Part shown: piece after piece, positions 1 to 9,819 of the stretch | Layout of the letters: the number at the start of each line of letters is the position of its first letter | How positions within the stretch are numbered: the first letter of the stretch is position 1 | Assembly: GCA_037042185.1 (NCBI GenBank) | Contig: JAXQJY010000029.1 | Span: 744,001-808,000, forward strand | Source: Sordariomycetes sp. S80-01Y | Lineage: Eukaryota; Ascomycota; Sordariomycetes | Reading direction: 5' to 3' | DNA: 64,000 bases | Made by a program: the position numbers and the translations under genes | Notes under the pieces: generated by a model | Databases searched by the model: none | The model's input: only the letters and a program-made list of their open reading frames with translations | What the model was told of the DNA's origin: nothing

Positions 1-807
1 GTGACCTGCAGGGTGCATGAATTGGCCCGCCCGTCCATTCGGTAAGCTCGGAGGCTGCAGGCGGTGATACAGAAGCTGGTTGCAGGGGAAGGGGATGTAA
101 GGCTTCCAGAGGCGGCAGAAGCTGAGTGTCCCGTCCTGGTGTAACCACTTCTGATGTGACGGCATCCGCATCTGAAGTTGCATTATTCAGAGACTCGAGG
201 AACACATCGTGAAAAATAATGCCAGAGACGCCGTCGCCGATGGCGTGATGGTAGATGAAGGACGCGGTGAAAGCTGTTGGGTCTTCGCGGTTGGAAAGAA
301 TCATCAGACGCCAGAATGGGAGATCTCCAGGATTGTCCTTGAAGTTTCGGTTGTGCTCATCTTGGAGGATGGTGTCAAGCTCCTGATCTTCTCCCTCCCC
401 ATTCGCAGCCACGGGTTGCGTCCGCACGCGAAAAGAGATGCTGCGCTCCAGGTTGATTGTAGGCAGAGCTGCGAAGTAGGCACTCGGAGAATCTTCTCCG
501 ACTGGGATACTGGAGAGCACGGGATACTTAAGGATCGCCTTCCTCGTAGCGGCGTAGACCACACGTCGTAATTCCTGAGAATCCAAGAGCTTGCGAGCAC
601 CGGAAGAGGTCGGCGATACTTGGTATCTCGCAGATACTCCAACGTTATTGAAGAAGCCTAGGTGATGGCAAGCAGCGGAAATTTGCTCCAATTTCCCTGT
701 GCCGGCGTATAGCGTCAGCATAGTATGTTCAAGAAGGAGGAATGTGGACTGGGTCGAACGAACGTACCCAATGGCCTTAACTTCTCGAGCCTGTTGATGA
801 TTGCCAT
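1..807 (-). CDS. Alcohol acetyltransferase-like (AATase family) protein, 3' end outside window
   Basis: Probable acyl-CoA-dependent O-acyltransferase of the fungal alcohol acetyltransferase family, which shares the condensation/BAHD fold. Exon 1 is 807-768, a 71-nt intron spans 767-697 (GTACGT donor, CAG acceptor), and exon 2 runs from 696 off the left edge. The spliced start MAIINRLEKLRPLG joins smoothly to KLEQISAACHHLGFFNNVGV, the usual start of this family. The catalytic HHxxxDG motif is intact (HHAIGDG, about residue 163). At least 255 residues are visible; the C-terminal half is missing. The gene is divergent from the isocyanide megasynthase, sharing an 870-bp promoter, which suggests but does not prove a role in modifying its product. 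Family assignment is fairly sure; the substrate is unknown. Confidence 0.82.
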
Positions 808-1468
808 GGTTAACGGTAGTTTCTATGTTGAAAAGCTTGGAGAAAGGAAGAGCATGTTGCGGATCTTGTGATGGAAATCCTGACGGTCTCCCGACTCTTT
901 TACAAAGTCTCACTTGAAGCCAGGTCTCACACTAAGGACAAAATCAAACTGAAAGGAGACAAAAAGCCACTAGAGTACCAGGTACGCCGTTCCCCCCTCA
1001 AGGCCCCAGTCGTATACTTCACATGGTCTTGGCTGGCTTGCGCCTTGGATCCGCAAACGAACAGCCCACCCAGGAAGCTGAAGGAAGGGGCCCACCGTTC
1101 GGCTCTAGCTCGACTCAACACAAATGCATGTGAGCAATCTTACGCAAACTTGCTCTGATCCACGTCCGCCGTATCTCGTGGGCTCGTAGTCGACTCGAGA
1201 CGGGCCTTGCCACATGTCGACGCCGTTGCGCGGGACCTAACCATTCGGGAGATAGTCCGCCGCTGCTTACCCGCTCTTCCATTGTGAAGTTGGGTAAGAA
1301 AACAGCGGAATCTCCGAGCATCCTTGTCAAAGAATCGGTAAGCTAAGAATTCGCGAGCACAATCCGTAAGACGGCGTGGCCGCTGAGGGACGTATGAAGC
1401 CCATTCCGCGGGCCGCTTCACTCTGGCTGGTCGTGTTCACGGTGCACCAGCCCTGTTCACTAGTGCTA

Positions 1469-1476
1469 TTTGCTCA
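1469..1476 (+). promoter_or_regulatory. Candidate copper-response element (TTTGCTCA)
   Basis: This exact match to the Mac1-type consensus lies about 200 bp upstream of the megasynthase start and about 86 bp upstream of its TATA-like box. The same 8-mer also occurs in a CTP synthase intron on the other strand (14881-14888), so the match alone is weak. Its location before a CrmA-like gene is what makes it interesting. Confidence 0.35.
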
Positions 1477-1561
1477 TGTGATACTAGGCAGTTTCTTTCT
1501 GCCACCCAAGTTTTGTCAGTCGGCGACTTTCTGCCTCGCGCCCACCCGGGACTTTCATCCT

Positions 1562-1567
1562 TATATA
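1562..1567 (+). promoter_or_regulatory. TATA-like box of the isocyanide megasynthase
   Basis: TATATA lies 112 bp before the chosen ATG (1679), a usual distance for a fungal TATA element. Confidence 0.4.
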
Positions 1568-1678
1568 CCCATGAAGGGATCATCCAGCCAGCCGAAATAG
1601 TTCCAAGAAGCTCTTTCAATTGCCCCATAGTCCCAATACATAGCTTACAACAGCTATTGGGTGCCATATTTTACCACC

Positions 1679-4600
1679 ATGGTTGTCGTAGCTGTCAACC
1701 CGGGCACGCCGCGCCTGATACTGGACATCATTTTTGAATATTCCCTCAACAAGTTCGACGATTCCAGAGATCGCCTTGAAGAAGGTGCAGATAGGTTTCT
1801 CGAAGTCATATCTCGCTTCGTATCTGAAGGCACTCGGGTAGAAGCATGCCTTCCTGCATTCCCATTCAAATCGGCCAACAAGGTGCACAAGGTGCTCGGT
1901 TCTCTCCCAGACAAGGCCGAGGAGTTAGCCCTCGACCGTCTGGACTCAATGTGCCGGCGCATTAAGAGTATCTACCCTCCTGGCGCGCGGGTAACCATAA
2001 TATCGGATGGTATCACTTATAACGGTACGTCAGATGGCATTGCCTGATTGCACGACCACTAAGTCCGCCTACAGATCTGCTGTGCATATCTGACCAAGCC
2101 ACTTGGCAGTACGGAGAGGCATTGCGGGAGATGACAACAGAAAAAGGGTTCGAGAATATTGATTTCGCCCGCATAAAACACCTTCTTGATTTTTCTTTGC
2201 CAGAAGAGCTGAGGGAGATTACATATGTCGCCAACTGCACGACCTTTCGCCGTTTGCTGCTAAACACGTATGGTCAAGATGACCTCGACATTGACCACGA
2301 GATTGCAACCAATCCCGACATAAAGCTTACATATCTTGGGTACAAGAGGTTCCTCGAGTCCGATCTGAAATACATCTACCCCCAAGGCAAGGGGCGTACC
2401 GCCAATGGCTACAAGCGAGACTGCAAGTATCTGGCAAAGCAGATGTTGATTCGGGGGTATGCCTTTGCCCGGGCTGTCCAGAATGCGTTTCCCAACCACC
2501 TTCGTCTGTCCATACACGAGTCCGTTGCCGGCAACAAAGTGTCAATGAGACTTCTGGATACGAGGACTGGCTACACCACCCCGTGGCACTGCAGCGTCGC
2601 ACAACTCGCCAATGGAGAATGGGTCAGCGCGCCAATGAGCGACTTCGAAAAGGATGAGAGGTTGGAGCTCGTGTACGAACAGGGACGCCCAAGCTACTAC
2701 AGAGAAGTCCTGCCGGCAGCAGATGCATTGGGTATCACCCAAGCCACTGCTAGCTACCTTCAACCCGCCACACTGATCAATGCGCAAGGTTATCTCAGCG
2801 GAGAGAGCTCTCCGTACACGGCATCGCCAGCTGTTGATGGCGCAAACGACACACCATCGGTTTTCTCACTCCGTGGATCCGTCGCGGGCAGCGCTAGTTC
2901 GAGTCCTGAAGCCGAGTTCGAACATAAAACGGCGCGAGACCAATCAAATATCGCGCTGGAAGTCAAGGAGGCTCCAGAGAGCTCTGTCCCATACGGGAGA
3001 AGACTCATCCCACAGATCATGGACGAGCTAGCGGCTGTAGACCCGGATCGCACAGTTTTCACACTGACAAGCCTATCTGGAGCTCCTCTGCAGCTGCGAG
3101 AAGTCAGCGCACTCACATTCACGACAGCCGTGGATGCACTGGCATGGTGGCTTCACGAGCAACTTGGTCGACCTGACTCTGTCGAGTGTGTGGGGTACAT
3201 AGGACCACGTAAGCTACCCAACCATTTGTAGGACATAGTAAAAAGCTGACACCCCCGAGATGACCTGCGACATGTTTTGTTGACCTATGCATGCGTCAAA
3301 GTGGGCTATGCTGTAAGTGGACTCTCGCTCTGACGCTGGCTTGCACCCCCAGACCTACTTGGCTGACTTGATACGTCATAAAGGCTTTGTTCCTCTCGCC
3401 CAAGAACAACAAGGAAGGCTCGCTAGCTGTTCTGGAAGCAACGAAGTGCCATATTTGGATCAACGCGGTCGACTACCCGCCAGTCTCGCTCGTAAAAGAA
3501 TGTCTACAGGAACGAACGATGAGGTTGTTAGAGCTACCGTTGCTTGATGACTTACTCAACACCAATAACGCCAAGCCATATCTCTACCTCAAGAGCTGGG
3601 AAGAAGCTGTCAATGACCCTTTCTGCTTTTTACACACCTCTGGAACTACTGGTGTGCCCAAGCCTATACCGTGGTCTCATGGTTTGATTGGTACCATGGA
3701 TGCCATCCGCCTTCTTCCACCGGTGGACGGGGATGAAGGACTGCTGCCCTGGACCGCTGATTGGAAGGAAGGCGACAGGATCTATTCTTCATTTCCCATG
3801 AGCCATGTGAGTGCAACCCAGGCAAGATGACTGGGTTCATACTAATTTCGCTATAAATAGGGCGCCGGCATTATTATGGATATCTTGATGCCGGCTCTTT
3901 TTAATTTGTCTTGCGTTTTGGGACCAGTTGGCGTCCTTCCAAACATCAACCTGGTAGAGACTCTCGCAGATCAAGCCAACATCGACATTTGGAGCATGGT
4001 TCCATCCTTGGTTGACGAGGTGGGCGAAACCCCCGATGTCTTGGCCAAGCTCAAATCTTCGAAATTTATTTGCGCTTCCGGCGGCCCTGTGAGCCCAGTC
4101 AGCGCCGGCAAAGTAAACGAAGTGATCAGAGTTCTCAATCTGACGGGCACCACAGAGGGCTTGTTTATCGGCAACCTAGTGCCGCCCCGAGAAGACTGGT
4201 ACTGGTTCTGCTTCCATCCCTACTCCGGCTTCGAGTTCAAAGAGGTTGAGCAGGACACCTATGAGCATTGGATCCACCGGAATGAATACTCGTCCCTTTT
4301 CCAGGGGATATACTATACCTTCCCAGAGAAGGACTCTATCAACTTCAAGGACCTCTACCAGAGACACCCGACCAAAGCAAACTTTTGGGCCTTCAAGGGT
4401 AGAAGCGACGATCTTGTTGTTCTTTCAAATGGTTACAAGATATCTCCACTTGAGACAGAAGCTTTCGTAACCACGCATCCTGCGATAAACGGCTGTCTCA
4501 TTTTCGGAACCGGGAAGCCTCAGGCCGGGCTGCTCATTGAGCTGAAAGATCCGTCGCATAAGACGCCAGAGCTCATTGAGAGCATCTGGAAGACCATCCA

Positions 4601-6659
4601 AGAAGCCAACTCAATTTCTAGACATAAGAACCAGCTCCTGAAGGACTTCGTCACGTTTTCAGAACCAGACAAGCCCTTCATCCGCACGGACAAGCAGACC
4701 GTGAAGCGGCCGGCCACTCTCGCCCTTTATTCCGAATATATTGAGCGTTTCTACAGCTCGAGAGACGACGACCTGCACGAGCACTATGCAGTAGACCTCA
4801 CATCTACTGAATCCGTTCAGGCCTGTGTGCGCGAGATACTAGCATCTTCAATACCCGAAGTCAGCACTGCCAGCGCAGACACAGACCTATTCAACTTGGG
4901 GCTCGACTCGCTTGGTGTATTCGCTGCTGTGAAATCAATACGATCCGCAACAGGTCTGGGTGATAAAATTGCTCCTCGACACGTGTACGCAGCGCCTACC
5001 ATCTTGGGCATATCTGAGACAGTGTCACGTTTGGTGACGGAGCGACAACAGGCAATGCAGCCAGAGAAGTCTGCAGAGACCCTGTTCGACGGCGCTTCGT
5101 CTGCCAGCTCTCTCAGAAACGCCGTGGCTCAACATAAAGCCCGTCAGTCTTTCAAGCTCAACCCTTTGGACTACGTTAACCCCAACCACGGGATGGGCTT
5201 GATGTTCTATCTACCCCTTCGCAAAGGCGTCAAGTACCAAGATGTTTTCTCCAATCTCCAACAGGGACTCAACCGTACGTTCGACATGATTCCAGCTTTG
5301 GGTGGCAAGATAATGCAGTGCTCAGAGCAGGAGATTGGCTACAGCAAGGGTGATCTCTGCGTGACGATCCCTCCCCTCTCTGCGGCAGCATCTGTTCATG
5401 ATCGTCTGGTGTACAATGATCTGACAAACGTGCTACCTTCGTTTGAGGACCTTCGAGAATCAGGATCTCCCCCATCCGCTTTCCGAGATAGCCTTGTCTT
5501 GCGGGACGACCCTTTCCCCAAGATGCCTGCCGATATTATGGTTGGGCAGGCTAATTTTGTGACAGGTGGCTGCATACTGGCGGTCGACTTGAACCACTGC
5601 TGTCTCGATGGCCTGGGTGCTATGGTGGCCCTCAAGGCTTGGGCGGAAAATTGTCGATACCTGCAAGGCGATGCGTCCGCAGTCTGCTCTTGGTACGACC
5701 CAGAGAGCTTCAACCATAGTCTACCGGAGATCCTCCACGACCACGAAGGCTGGAGCCGGCCTGTAGATGAAATTGATCCCGGAACATGGGGTTATCTGCC
5801 TTTCGTCCCCTCGGCGGAAGACACAAGACAGTCCGCCCATAGCAAGGCGGCACTTGAGCAAAGCACTCTTCCGCCGCGACCAGAATTCCCCTTGCACACG
5901 GTTTGGCCGCTGCCTCGGGCCGAGAGGTGCTTGAAAACAACTCTGTTTTCCATCAGCGCCGAGAAACTGGAAGAGATGAAGCAGAGCGTCATGGCAGACC
6001 CTGAAGCGAAGGGCGTCGTTACATCCATCAGCGACATCGTGCAAGCCTTCTTCTGGCGCGCAGCGATCCGCGCACGGTACCGCGTCGCCAAGACTGTGCG
6101 CAAACAGACTTTCCGAGAGGATGAGCTCTCGATCCTGGAGATGCCGACGGACGGGAGACCCTACTTCTCCTCCTTGCTACCATCAACGTACATGGGCAGC
6201 GTTCTCATCATGAACCGAACGACGATGCCGATTGAGACGCTCTGCTCATCAGAAACCAGCATCGGCCAAGTCGCTTACCATCTGCGCCAGTCGGCCGCAC
6301 GCATCACTCCTTCAGTCGTACATGATGCCTTTACGATCCTGCAATCGCTCTCCGACCATAGTCGCTTCTCCACGGCCAACATGGGTCTAGAGCACATGCA
6401 CGCCATGATCTCCAACATGATGCTGTTTCCGTCGAGCGAGATCTGCTTCGGCGACAAATTCTTCCTCAACCAGGGTGAGCCAGAATCTATGCGGCCACAG
6501 CTGGACCGGGGCAGTGGTCGTTTCCGATTTCTCGTCATCTTCCCGATGAAGAAGGACGGAGGGGTCGAGCTGGTGTTGGGCACCCACCCGGAGGAGCTGG
6601 AGATGTTCATGACGGATGATGAGTTTACCAAGTTCGCTTCCTTTGTAAGCAGTGAATGA
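1679..6659 (+). CDS. crmA: Isocyanide synthase-NRPS-like hybrid (ICS-A-T-acyltransferase), CrmA-like
   Basis: Multidomain secondary-metabolite enzyme, predicted to convert an amino acid to an isocyanide and then activate, carry and transfer the product. Exons are 1679-2024, 2075-3208, 3260-3312, 3384-3806 and 3861-6659, with introns of 50, 51, 71 and 54 nt, giving 1,584 residues. The ATG has a good context (ACCACCATGG). Residues 1 to about 330 match the DIT1/PvcA isocyanide synthase family. An adenylation domain follows, with core A3 TSGTTGVPKP near 597, GRSDDLVVLSNGYK for A8 and RTDKQTVKRPATL near its end. A carrier domain has LGLDSLG near 1,000. The C-terminal acyltransferase domain has HCCLDG (HxxxDG) near 1,230. 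There is no condensation or thioesterase domain. Aspergillus CrmA has this layout and is induced by copper starvation. The domain calls are sure; the product is inferred. Confidence 0.9.
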
Positions 6660-7124
6660 GTGTACAAAACAGAAAAGGCTACACAAGCCGCTCCCGGGAC
6701 CTTATTTCATCTTTTCTTATATAGACTTTCGTATTTTTCGCTAAACTTATCGTGGACAATAGAAACTTTCGCAACGTACCCAGCTACACATTCTGCTCCT
6801 TTCTACATGGCTGATATGGCTCCTCCGAGCCGCCTTTGACATTGCTGCGCGCCATAGTTCTTGACACCTGGTGCGTCCCAGCTTAGCTTGCCAGTCAACG
6901 CACTCAGCCTACCCGTTTGCCCTAGCATCCTTCCGGAGGCCGATGTTCACAGCAACCTGGAGTAAGAGAACGCTCAAAACGTCGCAAGATAGGGTTGCAG
7001 GTAGAAATTGGTTATGACATCAATAACAAGAAGGAAAGAACTCCCAATACTGCGCCTTGGCTCTGCGAAGTGATGTAGATCGCCAAGGGGCGGTGTTGCC
7101 TGCTGCCAACCCCCAGAAACCGCA
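6660..7124. other. Intergenic, convergent 3' ends
   Basis: This 465-bp AT-leaning spacer lies between the 3' ends of the megasynthase and the macro-domain gene. It presumably holds both polyadenylation regions; I see no gene. Confidence 0.6.
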
Positions 7125-7868
7125 CTACACCTCCGAATGCCACGTTCCCTCCGTCTCAAGTGCGTACTCCCCCAGCTGCATCCAGTCCAACGAGCTCCAC
7201 TTGTCCGGATCGTCCGCTGCATCGTCAAAGTGCTTCATAGCAAGCACCGCCTGCCCAGCCCACCTCTCCGGGCTGATCTTCCCCACCCCCGTCCCGAGCG
7301 GAGTCATGAGAATACTCCTGATGAGCTGATCATCCTCCGGCACGGCCTGATTTTCCCGCACGCTGCGGTTGTGGTTGTCCACGGCGCACAGCAAAGACCA
7401 CAAGCAGTTGTACACGACCTCCCTGTTCCAGCGCACGTCGGTGGGCACCCTCATGGTCGGACACAGCGCCACGCGCTCGCAGCCCCAGATGTTTCTGTTC
7501 TTCTTCTGGAACTCCTGCGGGATCTTGAAGATGGTACACGACCCCGGCGGGGCGTACCCCCTCCACTGCTCGTAGAGCTTGCTCTGGGCGGCCCTCGTCA
7601 GGCCGTCGTAGTCGTCAATCGGAGAAAATGCCCTGGAGATTGCGTCGTCAAAGGCTCCATCGAGGCGGCCGTAGGAGTTGGCGGGCGAGACGATGGTGTC
7701 GAACTGGACGTGGGCGGGGAGCTGGCTGAGGGAGTAGTTGTGGATTGTGATGGGCAGGGATGGGGGAAGGATGTGCTTGGTGCGGGCGAATTGAAAAGCC
7801 TCGCTAAATTTGGGGTCCATGCAAAGGAGGTGGATGTGCGGAATCGTCGGGCCCTCATAGACGGCCAT
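7125..7868 (-). CDS. Macro domain-like protein
   Basis: Single-exon 247-residue protein resembling fungal macro-domain proteins, which bind or hydrolyse ADP-ribose derivatives (compare yeast Poa1, an ADP-ribose-1''-phosphatase). The core is visible near residues 58-85 as TIVSPANSYGRLDGAFDDAI, the position of the classic NPANS...GG loop. The second conserved loop, MTPLGTGVGKISPERWAGQA, lies near 207-226. There is no signal peptide or membrane segment, so it is probably cytosolic or nuclear. Whether it binds ADP-ribose cannot be told from sequence, because the first loop is divergent (SPANSYG). It is convergent with the megasynthase and divergent from the asparaginase gene. An open frame covering the whole gene on the opposite strand is a codon-bias shadow. 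Confidence 0.8.
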   Translation of the reverse strand: MAVYEGPTIPHIHLLCMDPKFSEAFQFARTKHILPPSLPITIHNYSLSQLPAHVQFDTIVSPANSYGRLDGAFDDAISRAFSPIDDYDGLTRAAQSKLYEQWRGYAPPGSCTIFKIPQEFQKKNRNIWGCERVALCPTMRVPTDVRWNREVVYNCLWSLLCAVDNHNRSVRENQAVPEDDQLIRSILMTPLGTGVGKISPERWAGQAVLAMKHFDDAADDPDKWSSLDWMQLGEYALETEGTWHSEV

Positions 7869-8657
7869 GTTGCCGGTGGTGAGAGTTGAGGTTGATGAGG
7901 GTGTTGGTGATGATGGTGGTGGTGAGATAAGGAGGGGAAGCGTTGATTTCCGAGGTGCAGAAGGACTGCAGATGAGTGCGACCCTCCGGCTTAAAAGCGT
8001 GCAAATGATGAGCCCGTTTCTGGCCTCTCGAAAACTCGTAAATGTGTCAAGATCTCAACATCGTCGCCTGATGAAAGATCTTCCAGCTGGCTGGAGAAGC
8101 TGACACGAGGTGCAAGGCTAGGCACATGTAAACCGGGTCGTACGACGTCATCTTCGTACTACAAGGCTGAACGGCGGCTGGTCGCGGTGCATTGAAGCAG
8201 CACAGTAAAATAATTTATTGAGATAGAATCTCATGCAGATCTAACATCGCATTTTCAAATATCCATCTCCCCCCACGTTGACATGCTTTTCCCACCGCTC
8301 TCAGTTGGCGGCGCCGAACTCGCACTAATGCTCAGCGGCCGACTGCCGAAGTGTGAGTGGCCGGTCGTCGCCAAGTCAATATATGATACCGTCGACAAGG
8401 TAGATGATAAGAGTGAGAGAGATACTGGCAGAGACTCAATCACGTTCAACGACATCCTCCCCAGCCCTGTCAAAGAGGAACTCTCATCAAGGATGGCAAG
8501 CTTGGCCCTCGGACTATCGGCGGACATCGCTAGCTATCATCCCAAAACGGAAGGTCGCCAACCTCACTCCCCCCAGCTCACATCTTAGTCTTAATATCCC
8601 CTCATCCGCAACTTCACTGTCATCATCTTTCCTCTTCTCTCCCAACTTTCGTCGGAA
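7869..8657. other. Intergenic, divergent promoters
   Basis: This 789-bp region lies between the divergent macro-domain and asparaginase genes. Pyrimidine-rich sequence just before 8658 fits a fungal core promoter. I see no gene. Confidence 0.55.
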
Positions 8658-9689
8658 ATGGTCAGCAGGAAATTCGTCGGTCTGGCTGCCGCGCCATTGG
8701 CGTTGGCAGCCTGCACCAACCCAAACCTCCCTTTCGTGATAAACACCTGGGGAGGCGCCTTCACCTCGGCCACCGACTCCGCCTACAAGGCCCTGCTCGC
8801 CAACTCGTCCGCTCTGGATGCGGTTCAGACAGGCTGCACGACCTGCGAGACCGAGCAATGTGACGGTTCCGTCGGCTACGGCGGCAGCCCCGACGAGAAC
8901 TGCGAGACGACCCTCGACGCAATGATCATGGATGGCGGCAGCATGAAATCCGGCTCCGTCGCTGCTTTGCGAAGGGTGAAGAACGCCATCGGCGTTGCCA
9001 GGGCGGTGTTGGAGTACACCAGCCACACCATGCTGGCGGGGGAGCTGGCCACCGAATTTGCGGTTCAGATGGGGTTCGAGGAGGAGAGCCTGGGCACAGA
9101 CGACAGCGAGAGCGTGTGCGAGACCTGGAAAGACGAGCAGTGCCAGCCAAACTACAGGCTCAACGTGATACCTGACGCTGAGGAGTCGTGCGGGCCTTAC
9201 GAGCCTGGGCCACTGGGCGGAAGCACACTGGACAAGAGACAGCATGGGCATGATACGATCTCTCAAATCGCCATTACCCACGATGGAACCATGGCGGCGG
9301 GCACGACGACCAATGGCGCCAGGCACAAAGTCCCTGGCCGTGTGGGTGACGGGCCCATCACCGGCTCGGGGTCCTACGTCGACGCCGATGTTGGTGGATG
9401 CGGCGCGACGGGTGACGGAGACATCATGATGCGCTTCTTGCCTTGCTACCAGGCTGTCGAGAACCTCAGGAACGGCATGACGCCGACGGAGGCTGCCGAG
9501 GATGCTGTGCTGAGGATGACGAGGAAGTATCCCGAGGTGTCGAGCGGGCTGGTCGTGGTGGATAAGAAGGGGCATCATGGTGGTGCGGCCAGTGGATGGA
9601 CGTTTACCTACTCATTCAGAGGAGGCAAGATGGACGAAACTGAGGTCGTCACCATAGAGCCCGTGAGCGAGAGGAAGAGTGAGCTTTAG
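8658..9689 (+). CDS. Secreted N4-(beta-N-acetylglucosaminyl)-L-asparaginase
   Basis: Ntn-hydrolase of the asparaginase-2 family. It cleaves the GlcNAc-Asn bond during breakdown of N-glycoproteins and is expected in the secretory/vacuolar or extracellular space. It is a 343-residue single exon with an N-terminal signal-like segment (residues 1-18, ending ALAAC) and the opening strand FVINTWGGAF near 26-35. The autocatalytic site is HDTISQIAI, with Thr200 as the predicted nucleophile after self-cleavage into alpha and beta chains. TTTNGARHKVPGRVGDGPI and GSGSYVDADVGGCGATGDGD carry the substrate-binding and glycine-rich motifs. The usual residue after T-I is Gly; here it is Ser, a minor variation. 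Length and motif order are normal for the family. Confidence 0.92.
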   Translation: MVSRKFVGLAAAPLALAACTNPNLPFVINTWGGAFTSATDSAYKALLANSSALDAVQTGCTTCETEQCDGSVGYGGSPDENCETTLDAMIMDGGSMKSGSVAALRRVKNAIGVARAVLEYTSHTMLAGELATEFAVQMGFEEESLGTDDSESVCETWKDEQCQPNYRLNVIPDAEESCGPYEPGPLGGSTLDKRQHGHDTISQIAITHDGTMAAGTTTNGARHKVPGRVGDGPITGSGSYVDADVGGCGATGDGDIMMRFLPCYQAVENLRNGMTPTEAAEDAVLRMTRKYPEVSSGLVVVDKKGHHGGAASGWTFTYSFRGGKMDETEVVTIEPVSERKSEL

Positions 9690-9819
9690 ATCATAAATCG
9701 CAAGAGATGGTGTATTTGCTTTGAAGTGGAATATCTAACTGAGATCCAGCCGTGCACAACGCCTCATTAAAAAGTCATTAGAGATATCGTCCCATCGTAT
9801 CGGCACTGAGAGCCTGCAA

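Larger units (their letters stand above)
808..1678. promoter_or_regulatory. Divergent promoter region between acyltransferase and isocyanide megasynthase
   Basis: This non-coding stretch of about 870 bp separates two head-to-head genes. It contains a TATA-like element (1562-1567), a perfect TTTGCTCA (1469-1476), and an inverted pair GAGCAA (1132-1137) / TTGCTC (1150-1155). TTTGC[TG]C[AG] is the published Mac1 copper-response element of yeast. Short open frames here (for example 868-1158 and 1376-1600) show no recognisable protein. Confidence 0.5.

Noticed and set aside
352-359. TGTGCTCA copper-element match
   Set aside because: It is within the acyltransferase coding sequence, so probably chance; another lies in sugar transporter coding sequence near 45239.
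3317-3547. Short plus-strand frame within the megasynthase
   Set aside because: It spans an intron (3313-3383) and is out of frame with the conserved adenylation domain, which is restored by splicing.
8514-9578. 354-codon minus-strand open frame
   Set aside because: It is antisense to the aspartylglucosaminidase gene, whose catalytic motifs are clear; composition is His/Arg/Val-rich shadow sequence.
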